A stretch of DNA of 64,000 nucleotides, taken from the NCBI GenBank assembly GCA_009733575.1, contig ML769421.1, positions 124,001 through 188,000 on the forward strand, in the 5' to 3' direction. Source of the DNA: Gymnopus androsaceus JB14 (taxonomy: Eukaryota; Basidiomycota; Agaricomycetes; Agaricales; Omphalotaceae). The translations under genes and the position numbers were made by a program. Below, one piece after another: positions 21,684 through 34,124 of the stretch (positions are counted from its first letter, which is position 1; each line of letters starts with the position of its first letter). The notes beneath the pieces were generated by a model, which saw nothing but the letters and a program-made list of their open reading frames with translations, was not told the origin of the DNA and did not search any database.

Positions 21684-23653
21684 ATGATGAAACCTACTTC
21701 TGGCTCTGTCACCTCTTCTATCCCTGGTTCAGGACCTTCTGCTGATACTTTCGATGGCCATGAACGACGACATGCCAGCATAACACTTCCGATGCCAAAG
21801 TTTTTGAGAGACTTCAAACGCCGTTTACTTTCAAATCCTGGAGGAAAAAGTTCCGTAAGTGCAAATTGCTTCTGTTCGTGTCCACTTATGATCAACGTCC
21901 TTTCTGCTTTTAGATCGAATTACTTCCTGAAGCTGAAAGTAGAATCGAGAAGTTTCTTCTCAAACTGCCTCGATACTTGCATTTCCTCCGGAAATTTTAA
22001 CAGGAAATTTTCAAACATTACATTCTCCTTCGTTCTTCAACGGACCCGCTCTGTAATTGTGGAGGATCATGCAGCTCGCACCAACCAAGCTGTTTCCGCC
22101 TACCTCCAGTCGTCCTCCTGTCTAATGTTTGCCAGGTTTGGAAGAACGTCTCGAGATCTCAGCCCTCGCTCTGGTATAACCTGAGCTTCACAGTTCGAAG
22201 CCACTACCCACCTGCCGAGATTTTCACTCTATGGCTCGAGCAAAGTGCGGTTTTGCCGCTTGATATTACTATCAAGGACTTCTCTTCGAAAAGTGCGGGT
22301 CATCCCGTACCGTCCCGTGATACAAAATACCTAGACTGCTTGATTCCTTTTTGTGAAAGATGGCGCTCTCTGCGTCTGATCATGGACTGGGCGTTCATAA
22401 AACACTTGCTCCAAACCAACAGGCTTCACCTTCCCCTTTTGAAAAGGCTGTTTTTGCGGCCTCCAACCTTTGACCAGAACACGAAATTGCGCTCTCTGGA
22501 AGATGCACCTAGTCTTTCTTACTTCGATTGTGTCTCGTCATTCTCTCCCATTAGTGATGCAGCCGTTTATATTCCCGCAGCCTCCAATATCACTACGCTA
22601 AAATTGCGTGGCATTTCGCAAAGGCCGTCCAGCTTCTATTCCTTGATGCAGTCATGCCCCCAATTAAGGGACTGCGAGCTATCTCTACCCGACGATTTCA
22701 GGGATTCTTTGAACAGCGGTCTAAATATGGTGGAACTCCCGCATCTTCACTCTCTAGAACTGGAATTTATTGGACGCGCTGGTTGCCCAGAATTCCTCGA
22801 CAAATTCACTTTGCCTGATCTTGGTTGCTTGCGCATTGAACATAACCCATTGGGTGAAAACTGTATACCAGATCTAACAAATCCTCTTCCTCATCTTACC
22901 GCTCTTGTTGAGCGATCCGAGTCCTACCTCTACGAGCTTGAATTCATTTCTATCCCAGGAATGCCCATCTGTTGCTTTACCAAATGTCTTAGGCTCATTC
23001 CTTCCCTTGCATCCCTTTCCCTCGTAAACTGTTCCTTGCATGTTCCATCTCTTTGTCGTGTTTTAGCCGTGGAGCGTGGTGATCCGAATCCTATTCTTCC
23101 AGAGCTGTCTAGTTTAACTCTGTTGCAGGATCCCTATGATAATTCTTTCACGGGGATGCCGATCTTCACAGGTGTACCAACTTCTGTGTCGGATTTCGCT
23201 CGCTCTCGTTGGCGTTCAACGGGAGATTCGGATGACGAGTTGTCGGAGAACGAGTCTTCCTCATGGGAAGAGGATGTACCTGAAGATGATTGGACATCGG
23301 ATGACGAGTTGTCGGGGAACGACTCTTCCTCATGGGAAGAGGATGTATCCGAAGAAGATTGGACGACGTCGGAGGACGAGTCCGAGCTAGGCTCACAGAA
23401 GGACGAGGATGAATCGGAGCCTTCCGACTCGAAGGAGGAAGACGATCAAAATTCTTCGGAGTCCTTAATGGAATTCTCCGAGGACGATTCTGCAGAGGAG
23501 TCATCGGGAACCTCTGGATACCTCGTTGAGCGACTGGAAAGTCTTGTAATTTCTGGTGCACTTCTTCTCGGCAAAGGAAGGAAGTCTGACCGCGCGAGGT
23601 TGAGGGCTCTTGAAAGACAGGGAATGGATATCGATATTGTTGACCCTGCGTAA
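21684..23653 (+). CDS. F-box-like protein with acidic C-terminal repeats
   Basis: Agaricomycete F-box/LRR-like architecture; such proteins usually recruit substrates to SCF ubiquitin ligases. The first exon (21684-21854) is a basic Ser/Pro leader. The F-box-like part reads EIFKHYILLRSSTDP and VCQVWKNVSRSQPSLWYNLS. Leucine-rich repeats follow (ITTLKLRGISQ, LHSLELEFIG, LPDLGCLRIE, LASLSLVNCSL, LSSLTLLQDP). The tail is strongly acidic, with two 23-residue repeats containing SSSWEEDV. The joint upstream of EIFKHY is unclear: IELLPEAESRIEKF runs in frame into a stop 5' of a good acceptor (about 22003), so either a long intron spans it or there is a small frame error. Stop at 23651-23653. Confidence 0.7.
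23228..23365 (+). repeat. Two-copy 69-bp coding repeat in the F-box-like gene
   Basis: The segment starting tcggatgacgagttgtcgg occurs at about 23228 and again at about 23297 with a few changes. Each copy encodes 23 residues, DDELS...SSSWEEDV...DWT. This is a recent in-frame duplication inside an acidic region. Confidence 0.8.
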
Positions 23654-24346
23654 TTCCTTCAACGGCGAAATTCTATTTGCAGACTTCCTCAGACGTCCTT
23701 TCTTGTACCCGTGCTTTCATCTTGACCGACGTTACTTTCACTGCATTCATTCTATACGCTATCGATCTGCTAATGTTACCCACATACGTTGTTCCCTCAT
23801 TGCTCTCATCGCACTGTACTCCCCTCACTAATTCTTCTTGCTCGTGCATTCTGTAAATCATCTTGAACGACTGACTCTTTTTCTTCATCAAACGCGTACC
23901 GTGATACTAATACTAGTAAATGTACAGTACATCAGTAGTAGTTGTCCATCGTGCTCAAACCCATTTTCTTGTGCCAAATGGATCCAGCTATGGATTTTGG
24001 AAGATATAAGATCTTGTCCTCGGATTTCTACGCGTCTGTCTACTTCAGACTCTCATGTTCTTGATTTTAATTCCACACTGGCGCACCCATAAAAATCATG
24101 CATCGGTATTCCTGCATACATCTTCTACGCCCACGTTTTATATTAACAACATTCTACTTGAATCCTCGAGCTTCCGCTGAGTAAGCAATAAGGCAGACCT
24201 TCAATGCTGTATACTGCTTACACTTTGTCATCACCAACTGAATCGGAATGTCGAAGTGACGTCTCATTCTTGTGATCTTCATATGCACCATGCAGATCTG
24301 CGTTTAGAAGAGAAGGATCAGGACGGTTTACAACGAGCGGACAGCT
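23654..24346. other. Intergenic region between convergent genes
   Basis: Shared 3' region of the F-box-like gene (+) and the sugar transporter (-). T-rich and without coding character; the small ORFs on both strands overlap each other and show no splice structure. Confidence 0.4.
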
Positions 24347-26888
24347 TCACTCACTGTGAGTTACAGCAGTAATATCTTTCTCTCTTTGTTCCGCATCCAC
24401 TGAACCGAATCTTGGAAAGCAGAGAAAAACAATATCAGTCGATGCGTCGCATACACCACGTGTGTTACAAGAACAAATAACGTACATTCTAGGTGAAAAG
24501 TGACAGAGCAAGTTAGTATGAGTAGGAGGAATAGACACTAGATCAGCTCACATATCCATTTCCTCAAGGGATTTGCCTCTCGTTTCGGGTATGAGTCTAG
24601 TAAACAGTTAGTCACGAAGATCAAAAAGTGAAAATCAAAGAAAGAAATTCTAAACTAACAATGAGAATACCGTCAACGCCCCCAAATTCACACTTCCAAA
24701 AACCATGTACAACTTGTAGCCTAGTTCGGTAATCATGATGGGTGTTTGTTTAGTCAAGACAAAATCTATCCCATGCGAAAAGCTCGGATTAGTAGTAATA
24801 GGATTAGAAAGCAACGCACTCCATAGCCATTGTGAGGCACTAGCCACAGCGAGATCCATAATGTCTTGTCTTCGTAGGAAAGATCTCGGAAATGTATACC
24901 CATGGGAGAGGAGCTATAAAGGCAAAGAGTGCCATTCAGTTTAAGTTCTCATCGCGCCGCAAGAAACTATTGCCCACCCCATCCGATAACATAGAAACAT
25001 CCTTCGAGATATAGCATCGCCGCCATTGCCTGACTAGCATGCGAAGGTGTAGGGGAAGGATTGCTTGCACTAGTTGCCGGTGGAGGGTGAGTCTTGAAGA
25101 TCGCACCGACGATGAAGAACAAGATGCCCATTCCTAGGGCGGATATAAACAAAGAGTAACGTCGACCGATTGTTTCGACGCCAAAGGCGATGAAGAGGGT
25201 CACGGTGACGACTTTGACTATGCCTGGTCGAGGGAAGTATGTATGTATGAGTATACTGGAAGTTGGAAGTAGGGAGGTACCCACCGAGAACACCAGAAGC
25301 AAGAAGCGAATTCTTTGTCCCAGTGTATCCGATCTACGAAGTGAAAATATTAGCATCCTTGTTCCTCTAATAATAATTCACCCTTACCGAAGCGAAAATT
25401 TGCGGCGCATAATAACTGATGATAGTTAGGGCACCGTTTGTTCAAATCCAAAACATCCTCACATTATACTATTCTGTCCACTCCACTGTTGCAACAGAAA
25501 CATCACAAAGGCAATAACAAATCGAATCGTGTTTCCCTTGCCAAGAAACACTTCCCGGAGTCCAAGGCCCTGCCGTAGCTCACGCTCTTCGCGAATCGCT
25601 GCTTCAATCTCAGCCATTTCAGCTATTACCGGTTCAGAATCGGGAGGATACCGGCGTAGGTATGCGAGGTTGGCGAGAGCCTCTTTGTTTCGGTCGACAG
25701 AAACGAGATATCGAGGTGACTCCTGCATTCATAAGGTTAGACATATAAGTACTAAGATAAACAAACTTGGTAGACCTTGACCGTCAGTAGCCCTAGAGCC
25801 ATTATACCTGCAGGAACGAGCTGAAAGCCAAACTAAATTTTGCGTCAGGGTTCTTTCTTCTCCTGGTAGAACCAGAACATACGGGGATTCGCCAAATCTT
25901 GGGATCATTTTTGTAATGCAGGCCCACACCAACTATTTATTGGGTCAATTTACTCTCCTTGCTGAGCAGAACCAGGACGTACGGTTAATGAAGTACGAGA
26001 TCATCACTGGGAGAATATGTAAAACAATGCAAAAAGAATGAAAGAACGAGCGAACCTCCAAAAGCAGTCGCGATCTGAAACATCCCAGTAATGCGCCCTC
26101 TAACCTCCTTTGGAGAGCACTCTGCAACAAATGCTGGGGATACTGCAATGCGAGTGCATCAGAGGGAAGACAGTAAATTTAAACATGGACTTACTTGCGG
26201 TAATCGCGCCAATTCCAAACCCAGAAATCACTCGACCAGCGTATATTTCACTCAGCCCATCGTTACCGGAAGGAATAGTGGTGAGGATCTAAGAGTACAT
26301 TGTCCATTAAAACTTCGAAGGAGGCCCAAGCTCAAACTCACTGCACCGACGGCAAATATGAGGGTGAATCCAATTAGAGGCCATTTACGCCCGAACTTTG
26401 CTGGGAGTAGAAGTCTGCGTGAAGAAGCTGCGACAGATGGGGAAAGTTGAGCTAACCAGATACAGGTGCGCTGATCAGCGCGCCGAAAAACGCGCCAGCC
26501 TGGAGTACAGACACAACATTTGAAGAAACATCAACATCCTTCTTCGTGTTTATCTTTCCGGCGGAGTTGGCCAAACCGAAAGTTTCTTCAAAGTAAAGGT
26601 TCCCAACTACTCCTCCACTAAATGTTGTACTGGTCTGTCAGCATTTCGCAATGATTTGTAGAATGTGGCACGTACGCAATACCTCTGTAATGAGAAAAAT
26701 AAGCAGACCAACCCAATATGAGACGACTGGCACTCACGTATCATATCCAAAAAGCATTATGCCCCAGTAAGCGATGAACGCGAGCCCTAGTGCATGAGCA
26801 TGATTAGTTCAGTTGAAAGTATTGAGCTAGATCACTCACAATACACTCGCACGTTTTGGAACATCCCCTCACGGTAATCAATGCCCAT
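24347..26888 (-). CDS. MFS sugar transporter (hexose transporter family)
   Basis: Plasma-membrane sugar:proton symporter type, twelve membrane helices expected. Start MGIDYREGMFQNVRVY, then LAFIAYWGIMLFGYDT (helix 1), GKINTKKDVDVSSNVVSVLQ leading to AGAFFGALIS (helix 2), the hallmark ESPRYL near the middle loop with RNKEALANLAYLRRYP, FVIAFVMFLLQQWSGQN (helix 7 QQ-x-x-GQN sugar-binding motif), and C-terminal ASASQWLW and IPETRGKSLEEMD (PETRG signature). The last exon reads FGSVDAEQREKDITAVTHSE and stops at 24347. Many short introns; exact borders were not all traced. The PESPR and PETRG motifs place it in the sugar porter family; which sugar is carried is unknown. Confidence 0.88.
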
Positions 26889-27841
26889 CTCCGAATACAG
26901 AACAGATAATTCGAGGATTGTTTGAGGGAAGTGTGAGAGGATCTATTCGAAGAGCTTATCTAGAGACCTCCATTTTTTTAATTGTTGGCATCTTATATAC
27001 GCAGTCATGAGCTCATGGTCCACAATATTGTATATGCGGCAACGTCCTTCATCGACGTGACTAGAATGGCGCGAACAAGACGCGAACATGACGGTTCAAA
27101 GCAGATCAATTGCGAAAGGAATTTCACGTGTTTATCGTACGCGACATTCGGCGACGCGACTGCTTCCAAGTCATTGGGAATCTAGGGAGTGAACCAAGCC
27201 GCGTCTATCCTTCAATTCCATTAGAGCTCGGCCTGATCTAGCCTTAACGAAGGCCGTCTGCCATGATCCATCTTTTCAAAGGTGGAATACATCCAGAAAA
27301 CCCTTCCAATAGCTTCCTCTTCCAGCTGCAGAACCATGTCCAAGTTCATTATATCTAACAGTGAGAAGCACTTTGAGTGCAGCATCGACAGTCACGGGAA
27401 AACGAGACAGTCTTGGGACAGGAAGTACAGTTATGAGGACCGGAAGAACGGAAAAGATCCATGCGTCCTGGCCTTGAAAGGATGATCCATGTCATTCTAC
27501 TCTACAACTCCTCCTTCACAAAAAGAACGACACGGAAGCTTGTCGGATACAAGGAGTTGGTATGTGATATAAGGCCGAGGACATTTCATTTACATAGAAA
27601 TTCTTGGTGCCACTTCTCTTTACAGGAGACTCTATATCGATATCCTAGCTTGAAATATCGTTCCACCATGAAGATTTCACTCGGACTGCCTTTGGCCAGA
27701 TTGAGATGAGAAAGATGTAATCGGTTGTTGCGAGGCCTAGGACCTGCAAAATGTAACGGTGGAAGTGTTTCTACATATGTACAGTACCACGTATATGAGC
27801 TGAAGCGGAGGGCTTGCTATATTTCGTCGTAATCAAGAAAT
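26889..27841. other. Intergenic region, no gene recognised
   Basis: Upstream of the sugar transporter and downstream of the alpha/beta hydrolase gene. The short plus-strand ORFs here have no splice signals that join them into a sensible protein and no recognisable motif. Confidence 0.35.
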
Positions 27842-29244
27842 TCATAAGGAGTTGGAGCATTCAATAGACTTTCTGCCCTGAGGATGAATTATCATGTTAT
27901 CGCTGTCGTCGCTGGCTTCGGGATCCCACCCTGCGATCCTCAACATGTCCTCCCAAGGCGACACAACTTGCGTTGGAATCTGCACATACATGACATTTCG
28001 GTGTTCAATTTGAATGATAAAATCATGCAGGACTGGATTTACGCTAAAGACGATTGATTAGACTAGTAAAAGCAGAAGAATAAACATAAAAGCAAGCCTA
28101 CTCGTGGGCGTAGTCGGGTGCTAGATAGTGTGGCGCACCTAGTTCAAATAATTTAGATCAGGATAAAGAAACCTTGCCTTGAATACATACCTGGGACGAC
28201 ATGTAAAGATGCATCTACCCCAGCTTCAGTCAATTGTTCAAGGAACTCCTCCGAATGCGATACCGGATATGCAACATCTTCGGTACCACATACAAGTTTT
28301 ACAGGACCGGCGATTCGAGCTAGAGCATGTTTTGAATGAGATCTGCGGTTGAGATAAAAGTCGAGATTCATGGTGCGAAATTCGTCCAAGTGGTGGTGGT
28401 TCCACCTTTTTGCAGCAACGGGATATGTTATGGTGGCCATACTACCATGAACCATTTTAAGGGTATGCGAAAGAAAGGATTACTATGCGTACGTACGCGG
28501 TAACAAGAGGAGAGAGCTGTGGGTAGCTGAACATGTATTGGGAGTTGCCAAAGCCAGCTTCGTAGATAGTCTCGATCAAGACAGTGGAGGCGTCTGGGAA
28601 TGCGGAAACCCAAAGATCGTGCACTTCTTGATGGCCCTCGGCTACCTCAGGGGGCTAATAGTAATCGTAAGTATCGAGCAGAAATTCTCATTCATCGACG
28701 ACGTATACTTACTATTTCAAGGCAAAGGTGAGATATCAGAAACAAAGACAATACATGATCGGGGTAGGATATTGCGAACTGAGTGGCAATGGTGGTTCCT
28801 GTAGACATCGCAATAAGATGACAGGCAGGTAGCTTAAGGGCATCCTAGAGCGTCAACTCAGTACGAAGAAATTACGGCTAATTCAAGGGCATACCATGAG
28901 TTTTACTATATCTTCTGCAGCCTCATCCTGCCCATAATGCGAAGGTACTTTGTCGCCCGATGTTTTGCCGTGTCCTCCTCTCATGTCAAAGGAAACCAGG
29001 TTGAATCGCCGTAATCGAGGATCACAAAATTGAGCTACCAAAGGCCTTTTCAGACAAAGGACAAATCAACTGTCAGTCTGGGTCGCTCACCATGAAATAT
29101 ATGTTCAGCGATGGACATAGGATGGATAAATAAAAGTGTAGGGAGGTTTTGGTTTATCGATTTTGCGTCTGCAGAAGTCGATGTACATATGCTATACTTG
29201 AAATTCGTTCTGCCAGTGCTGGACATAACTTGGATATAGGGCAT
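27842..29244 (-). CDS. Alpha/beta hydrolase fold protein
   Basis: Starts MPYIQVMSSTGRTNFKYSIC; the core sheet and turns read LPTLLFIHPMSIAEHIF, RRFNLVSFDMRGGHGKTSGD, AAEDIVKLM, then LKLPACHLIAMSTGTTIATQ (nucleophile elbow region), where the usual G-x-S-x-G appears as A-M-S-T-G. Later come FVLIET-like helices, a cap-domain segment RSHSKHALARIAGPVKLVCG, and TEDVAYPVSHSEEFLEQL (the acid-bearing strand). HVVPGAPHYLAPDYAHE holds the catalytic His. The C-terminus continues into EDMLRIAGWDPEASDDSD and stops at 27842-27844. About eight introns. Substrate unknown: hydrolases, esterases and meta-cleavage enzymes all share this fold. Confidence 0.8.
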
Positions 29245-32200
29245 ATTCTGAGGGGGAAGAAGGATAAGGTTGTAGACAAGTGTGGGTCCTCCGAAAGCCA
29301 AGTAATAGGACCGTGTTAACATTAACAATGCGTACGTACCTTTTCGAGAACAATGCAAAATTCCAGAAAGGGAGTTTGCGAAGTACTTAATTAGCTTTGA
29401 TTGCCGCATGCGGTAGAAATTACGAAAAAAGGAAACTTTGGAAAGTATCGAAAGTATGGATACAGCCATGTCCAGCAAACTTTCGCTTCATCGGACGCGT
29501 ACATCTTGTTAACAAATTCCTACACAAGCCTCATTTCCCAACACTCTTTAACTAATTAAACAGTGGCGCTATATGCATCACTGCTTACATGTAGATCTGC
29601 TTTGAAATATCGTTATATCCAAGCGATACAAGCGTCCAGAATTTCACTCACAATGTTTGAGTTCGAAGACTGCAGTATGTTCGCGCTCTGTCAGCGAAGC
29701 AGGAAAGCGTAAGGTTGAGGCGACGACTTTCGATTCCAATTCCAATCAAAGTAGCCAGGTAGATAGATATGTAAGTATGCACACATCCTTGAATCAGATT
29801 TCGACACGAGAACATTTTCGGGAGAATGGTCGTTATTTGAATTGGAAGAAGTGGTTGTTCTTGATGTACAACGTGTGTTGAGGAAAGGGGACCCACAAAG
29901 GCACAAGATCTTCGGATCCACGAATCATATGGAAGAGGGGATCTGTATATGCGAGTATGCTTGCATAGTCTGGGGTCGATGGTTTTGAACTGTTGTTGGT
30001 CGAAAGAATGAAACTATGGAACAAAGCAGCGAAAAGATATAGTTAATCATTCGCATAGCATTCATTGCAGCCAAAAAAACGAAAAATTCGCTGACACAAA
30101 CATATGCAAAAGCAATACAAGATCTTGGGTGAAATTTTGATATTTTTCGACTAGGAATAAAGGGACACAAATGAGGCGTAGACGATGTAACGTTTTCCAC
30201 AGAAACGCACCGCTAGTCATGAGCGCATCGATAGATAGCTTGTAATCCTTACAATCCGGAGCTTTCCAGTATTATTGACATGCCTGATCTCCAAAAATGC
30301 AAAAGCGTTATGCTTGGAACAAAGTCCCCAGTGCCCGCGCCTAAGAGAGAAAAGGGAGAAATAAAGGTTTTGCTTTAATTGCCCATCATGGTGTTGTGAA
30401 TCGTTCTGCACTGTGTACTGCGGACAAAGAGTTCTATGATACGAAGCAGAAGTGGATCCAATGCGATGGTCAAGTGATGGAATGCAGCGGGTGTAGAGCG
30501 CATAACCGGCCCGTAGGTATAAGCGCACCTGGGCGCTAAGCGACGACTTCAACTTGTCGATGAACTTATGATCATGATGAAGGCCCTGTCCTCAACATTT
30601 CTCGAATTTTTCAGGATATACCTCTGGGTTCTTGCGTCAGCTACGATTCATTCAATTCGACACCCTCATTTCACTCCGTTTTTCTCGTTCTCTGTATAAT
30701 AATATCAAGGCATCAAGTTCAAAAGCTTTCGGAATTCTCTCGCACAACTGCAGTCATCCACTTCAGAGGTATCGAGGCCAGTAGAAATCTTGGAAGCACT
30801 AGATGTATTGGCGGGCAGTTCTAGTCTTAGAATCAGAGGTATGTTGGTCCATTTCTTAAACCACGATAAAGGTCTGATTCCCCCCCCCCTTCAACTCCAG
30901 AACTCTATCTGAATCGACCTTTGTTACCGTTCATAAATACATATGGTCTGCATATACTATCGCGAGGAAAATCGTTACCTTCAACGTTCAGGGAGGGGCG
31001 CGATGGATTAGCGCGGAGGATGGGGTTAAACGATTACCGCAAGTTCGCTATGATAGGCTTTGAAAATGTCCCGGTTGTTTTTATTCATGCATTGACGGTC
31101 CGCCTCAGTTCAAACTCGAATGGATTGTGATTGAGCTCCGAAAAAATTTTAGTCGGTGAGTACGCTCTCGAGTACTTGCATTAACTGTACTCAAGGTCTT
31201 CACGACAGGCAGGCAACGCAAGTCATGGTGCCGGTATCTCTCGCTCGCGGCGCCACATCCCTCGTTCGTGTTCCAGCACGAATGTCCGCGAATGAATACC
31301 TCTAGATTTTTGGAAACGTTGCTCTGACTGTCAACATCCTTTGTCGAAGTTGCAGTTGCGGGCCATCCCGGACACTCTTCAGCTGTCGCATCAAGAACTG
31401 AAAAATGGTTAAATGAATATCGCTTTCCTGCAAAATATCTATGTCGCCTCTACGGTACCTTTAAAAACTTTTTTCTCGACTTCCTCTGATTGCCTTCCTT
31501 CAACCAACGCACTGTCCCGCGAATGCTCCGTCGCTACATCGAATAACTGCCTCCTACTACAGATGCCGCAGCTGATGCTTCCATCAGCTCATCGTTCGTC
31601 CTTTCGGTTTTCGACTTGAGGCGCCCTTTTCGAGCTAGATCCGGTATCCGAACGGAGAATACAACCTTCTTTAAGTTTTCTTTTTGAACGACGGGCTTCA
31701 ACGTTCAAGTCATCGGAGGCATGTCATATTGGCTAACTTTTTTTTTCCGGCGCTGACGGAATCCACAGATCGGGGCGAAGAGCTCGCCGATCCTATCAAT
31801 CGCATTGAACGCAACGTAAGCACACGTGACTGTCAATGAAAAGCGCAATGTAAAATGCAGAGAGCAAAGAAAAGTGAATGTGCTATCAACTTGATATAGA
31901 CAAGTCAGAAGCAAAAGAAGTGATTCGTCTATTGTGCGAAATCTGCAAGCGTGCGGAAGCTAGTAGCGTCAGAGCGCACAAGTCACGGAGGGTCTAACTA
32001 GCAAGATAGTCATATCTGCATTCAATGGAATCCTGATCCTATACTTAAAATGAAGACGGGGCGCTTGATTTCAAAGTCCGCTATTTAGCTTGAATCAATT
32101 TAGCTAATCATTGGTCAGCTGTTTAAGCGCCACGGCCAGCGGAGCGCGCGGCATCAACGCTTCAGTATTCTCATGATCACCTAGGTGCCGCAGGCAAAAG

Positions 32201-32705
32201 CTCCGCGCAGCGCAGCGTGGCCGTGCTCACGCAGGCCTGGCGCCGCAATCTGACCTTCAAATTTATACTGTACGTTTCATGAAACACTATCAGTGGTGCT
32301 GTCCTGAGCAATGGATTAAAGTCTCTACTTCAGACACCCACTTATGATTCTGGCAGACAGTTCAGAGCAGTTTGTGTGAAATTTTGGTTGGAACTACTTA
32401 ATTTAAGGCAAATAAAGGAGAAATGTAGTTAATCTGACATGAGACAAAACCCTTAATCTATGCATGTATAAGTTAATCCTTGAGCTTCAAGAGCCCAATG
32501 CAGAATAACAAGACATACATGTATTATGGAGGGAGTGAGACAACTTCAAGCAGGATGTCAGCAGAAGTGAGTGTAAGGGAGAAACCCTTACAGTACAAGT
32601 TTCTGTCCAGCATGGTTTTACTCTTAAATTTCATTTTATTCAATTTATTCTTCATAAGTTTTTGAATCAATGCCTCTGTATATACATGTTATATTTTGCC
32701 CTCAT
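29245..32705. other. Long gene-poor region
   Basis: About 3.5 kb without a recognisable gene. A weakly coding-looking plus-strand segment at about 30720-31130 (EILEALDVLAGSSSLRIR, intron, then LYLNRPLLPFINTYGLHI) may be a gene relic or a small unknown gene, but no clean start was found. A run of nine C lies near 30881. A GC-rich patch at 32130-32250 stands out from AT-rich surroundings. Confidence 0.35.
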
Positions 32706-33280
32706 CTATTGATGTACCAGTAATGCACTCAAAAATATCCATACTGAAAAACTTTTGTAAAACTCAACAAATTGTCTTCAAATTTTGTAGTACATTAGAA
32801 TATACCTTAATGTTTACAATTCCAGAATTTGGTGATTTAGAGAATGTTCAAGTGTTGCCACGATGCATCCAAAAATGCATTGAGAATTGGCAGGCAATGC
32901 ACTCTGATTTTGGCAGGCTCTGGTAATTCCCATAAGTGCATTTCCAATGCTCTTTGCTGGCTCTTGAATGCTCAACTTCATCTCCAACCTCCAGGATATA
33001 GTCATCCTTCTCAAATATACTTATATATGATATCCCAAGCCACATGCCCTAAGAAAATTCATTGCATTGTACTGAGACTGAAGAATCCAAATGCACCTGG
33101 AAAAGCATACTTCACAGAAATCCTGAATATTTCAGTCTCAGTGCATTGCAAAGGTAAATGGATGGAATGCTGGAAAATATGTATGAAAGTGTACAGTAAA
33201 AGTTCAAAGAAGAACAAATGAGAATTGCGCTCTCTGCAAACTTTTTTTTTGCCAAAAGTGCATTACTGGTGCATCAATAG
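32706..33280. mobile_element. Putative inverted-repeat element, 575 bp, CpG-poor
   Basis: The ends carry inverted copies of ctattgatg(t/c)accagtaatgcact: left 32706-32730, right 33257-33280. The word ctcat lies just outside each end but not at equal distance, so a target duplication is uncertain. The interior is AT-rich, almost free of CG dinucleotides, and has further short inverted words (gtgcatt/aatgcac). It contains no credible transposase; the 125-codon ORF at 32844 is probably chance. Confidence 0.55.
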
Positions 33281-33345
33281 TATGCTCATCTGGAACTGAC
33301 TGAGAAAATCTGAATATTATTAAAATAATACCCTGAGGACCCCCG

Positions 33346-33365
33346 CCCGTGCCGTACGGCACGGG
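33346..33365. repeat. Perfect 20-bp palindrome
   Basis: The sequence cccgtgccgtacggcacggg equals its own reverse complement. It sits at the edge of the CpG-poor element in otherwise AT-rich DNA and could form a cruciform or be the remains of an element end. Confidence 0.75.
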
Positions 33366-33946
33366 TCAAGCTAAGCTTGTGTTTACAAAGGTATAAATGC
33401 TTTTCATCACTATGAAAACAGATATATAGATGAACATGCGCTGGTCGACTCGCGTAAGCTCCTAGCCTCCCAACCATTAAACCATCCTCACTGTTCGTCA
33501 CAGGGATACTCTGGTGCAGGTGATGACTGTCAGTCACTTTTATCCCTCCTCAAGCCAAGCGACATCAGCCTGGAAACCGGCTCGGAAACCAATGATACGT
33601 CCCACAATCCTTTTGGATCGAATGATGGGGAGTTGACCAGCGACGGATAGCTGGAAGTAGTCGAGTTTCCACGGCTCTTGAGTCCGCGAATGTGCCTGCT
33701 CTCTCGCCATTTTCAGACTCGTTCAACGGTTCCAACTTATCTTTACACAGTAGTGAACTGGGAGCCTTCCGGTTCCGGCACATGTTGACTGGTCGACAGT
33801 ACAGAATCAATGGCTTCACCCGCCAGGCCTGAGTAATCAGTCTCAGGTGAGTGTAACACCTGAGGTCAGTCTGACTTCATCGAAGCTACACCGCTAAATC
33901 AGCTATACACTTATAGCAAGCTCAACGCGTATCTTTTCTGCACGAG

Positions 33947-34124
33947 CATCAGCAAAACCTGTACCATCACAATAGATTTCTTTTGTCTCTGGAGCAAGGA
34001 TAGTAATTCCAGAGATCTCCAGAGACCTCCAGAGACGTCTGGAGGAGTTTGACAGCTTTTTGACAGCTGTCAGAGCTCTGGAGATCTCTGGAGACCTCTG
34101 GAGACCAACCAGGTTTTGCAGATG
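33947..34124. mobile_element. Small inverted-repeat (MITE-like) element, 178 bp
   Basis: Ends catcagcaaaacctg (33947-33961) and caggttttgcagatg (34110-34124) are inverted copies with one gap. Inside, ccagagatctccagag at about 34012 is perfectly inverted at about 34075, with the words ctccagagacctcc repeated between, so the whole element can fold into a hairpin. The end sequence is shared with the element at 35238-35964. No coding capacity. Confidence 0.65.

Noticed and set aside
23166..23561. 131-codon minus-strand ORF
   Set aside because: Antisense shadow of the acidic tail of the F-box-like gene.
32844..33221. 125-codon plus-strand ORF
   Set aside because: Lies in CpG-poor, low-complexity DNA between inverted ends, has an overlapping minus-strand ORF and no family motif.
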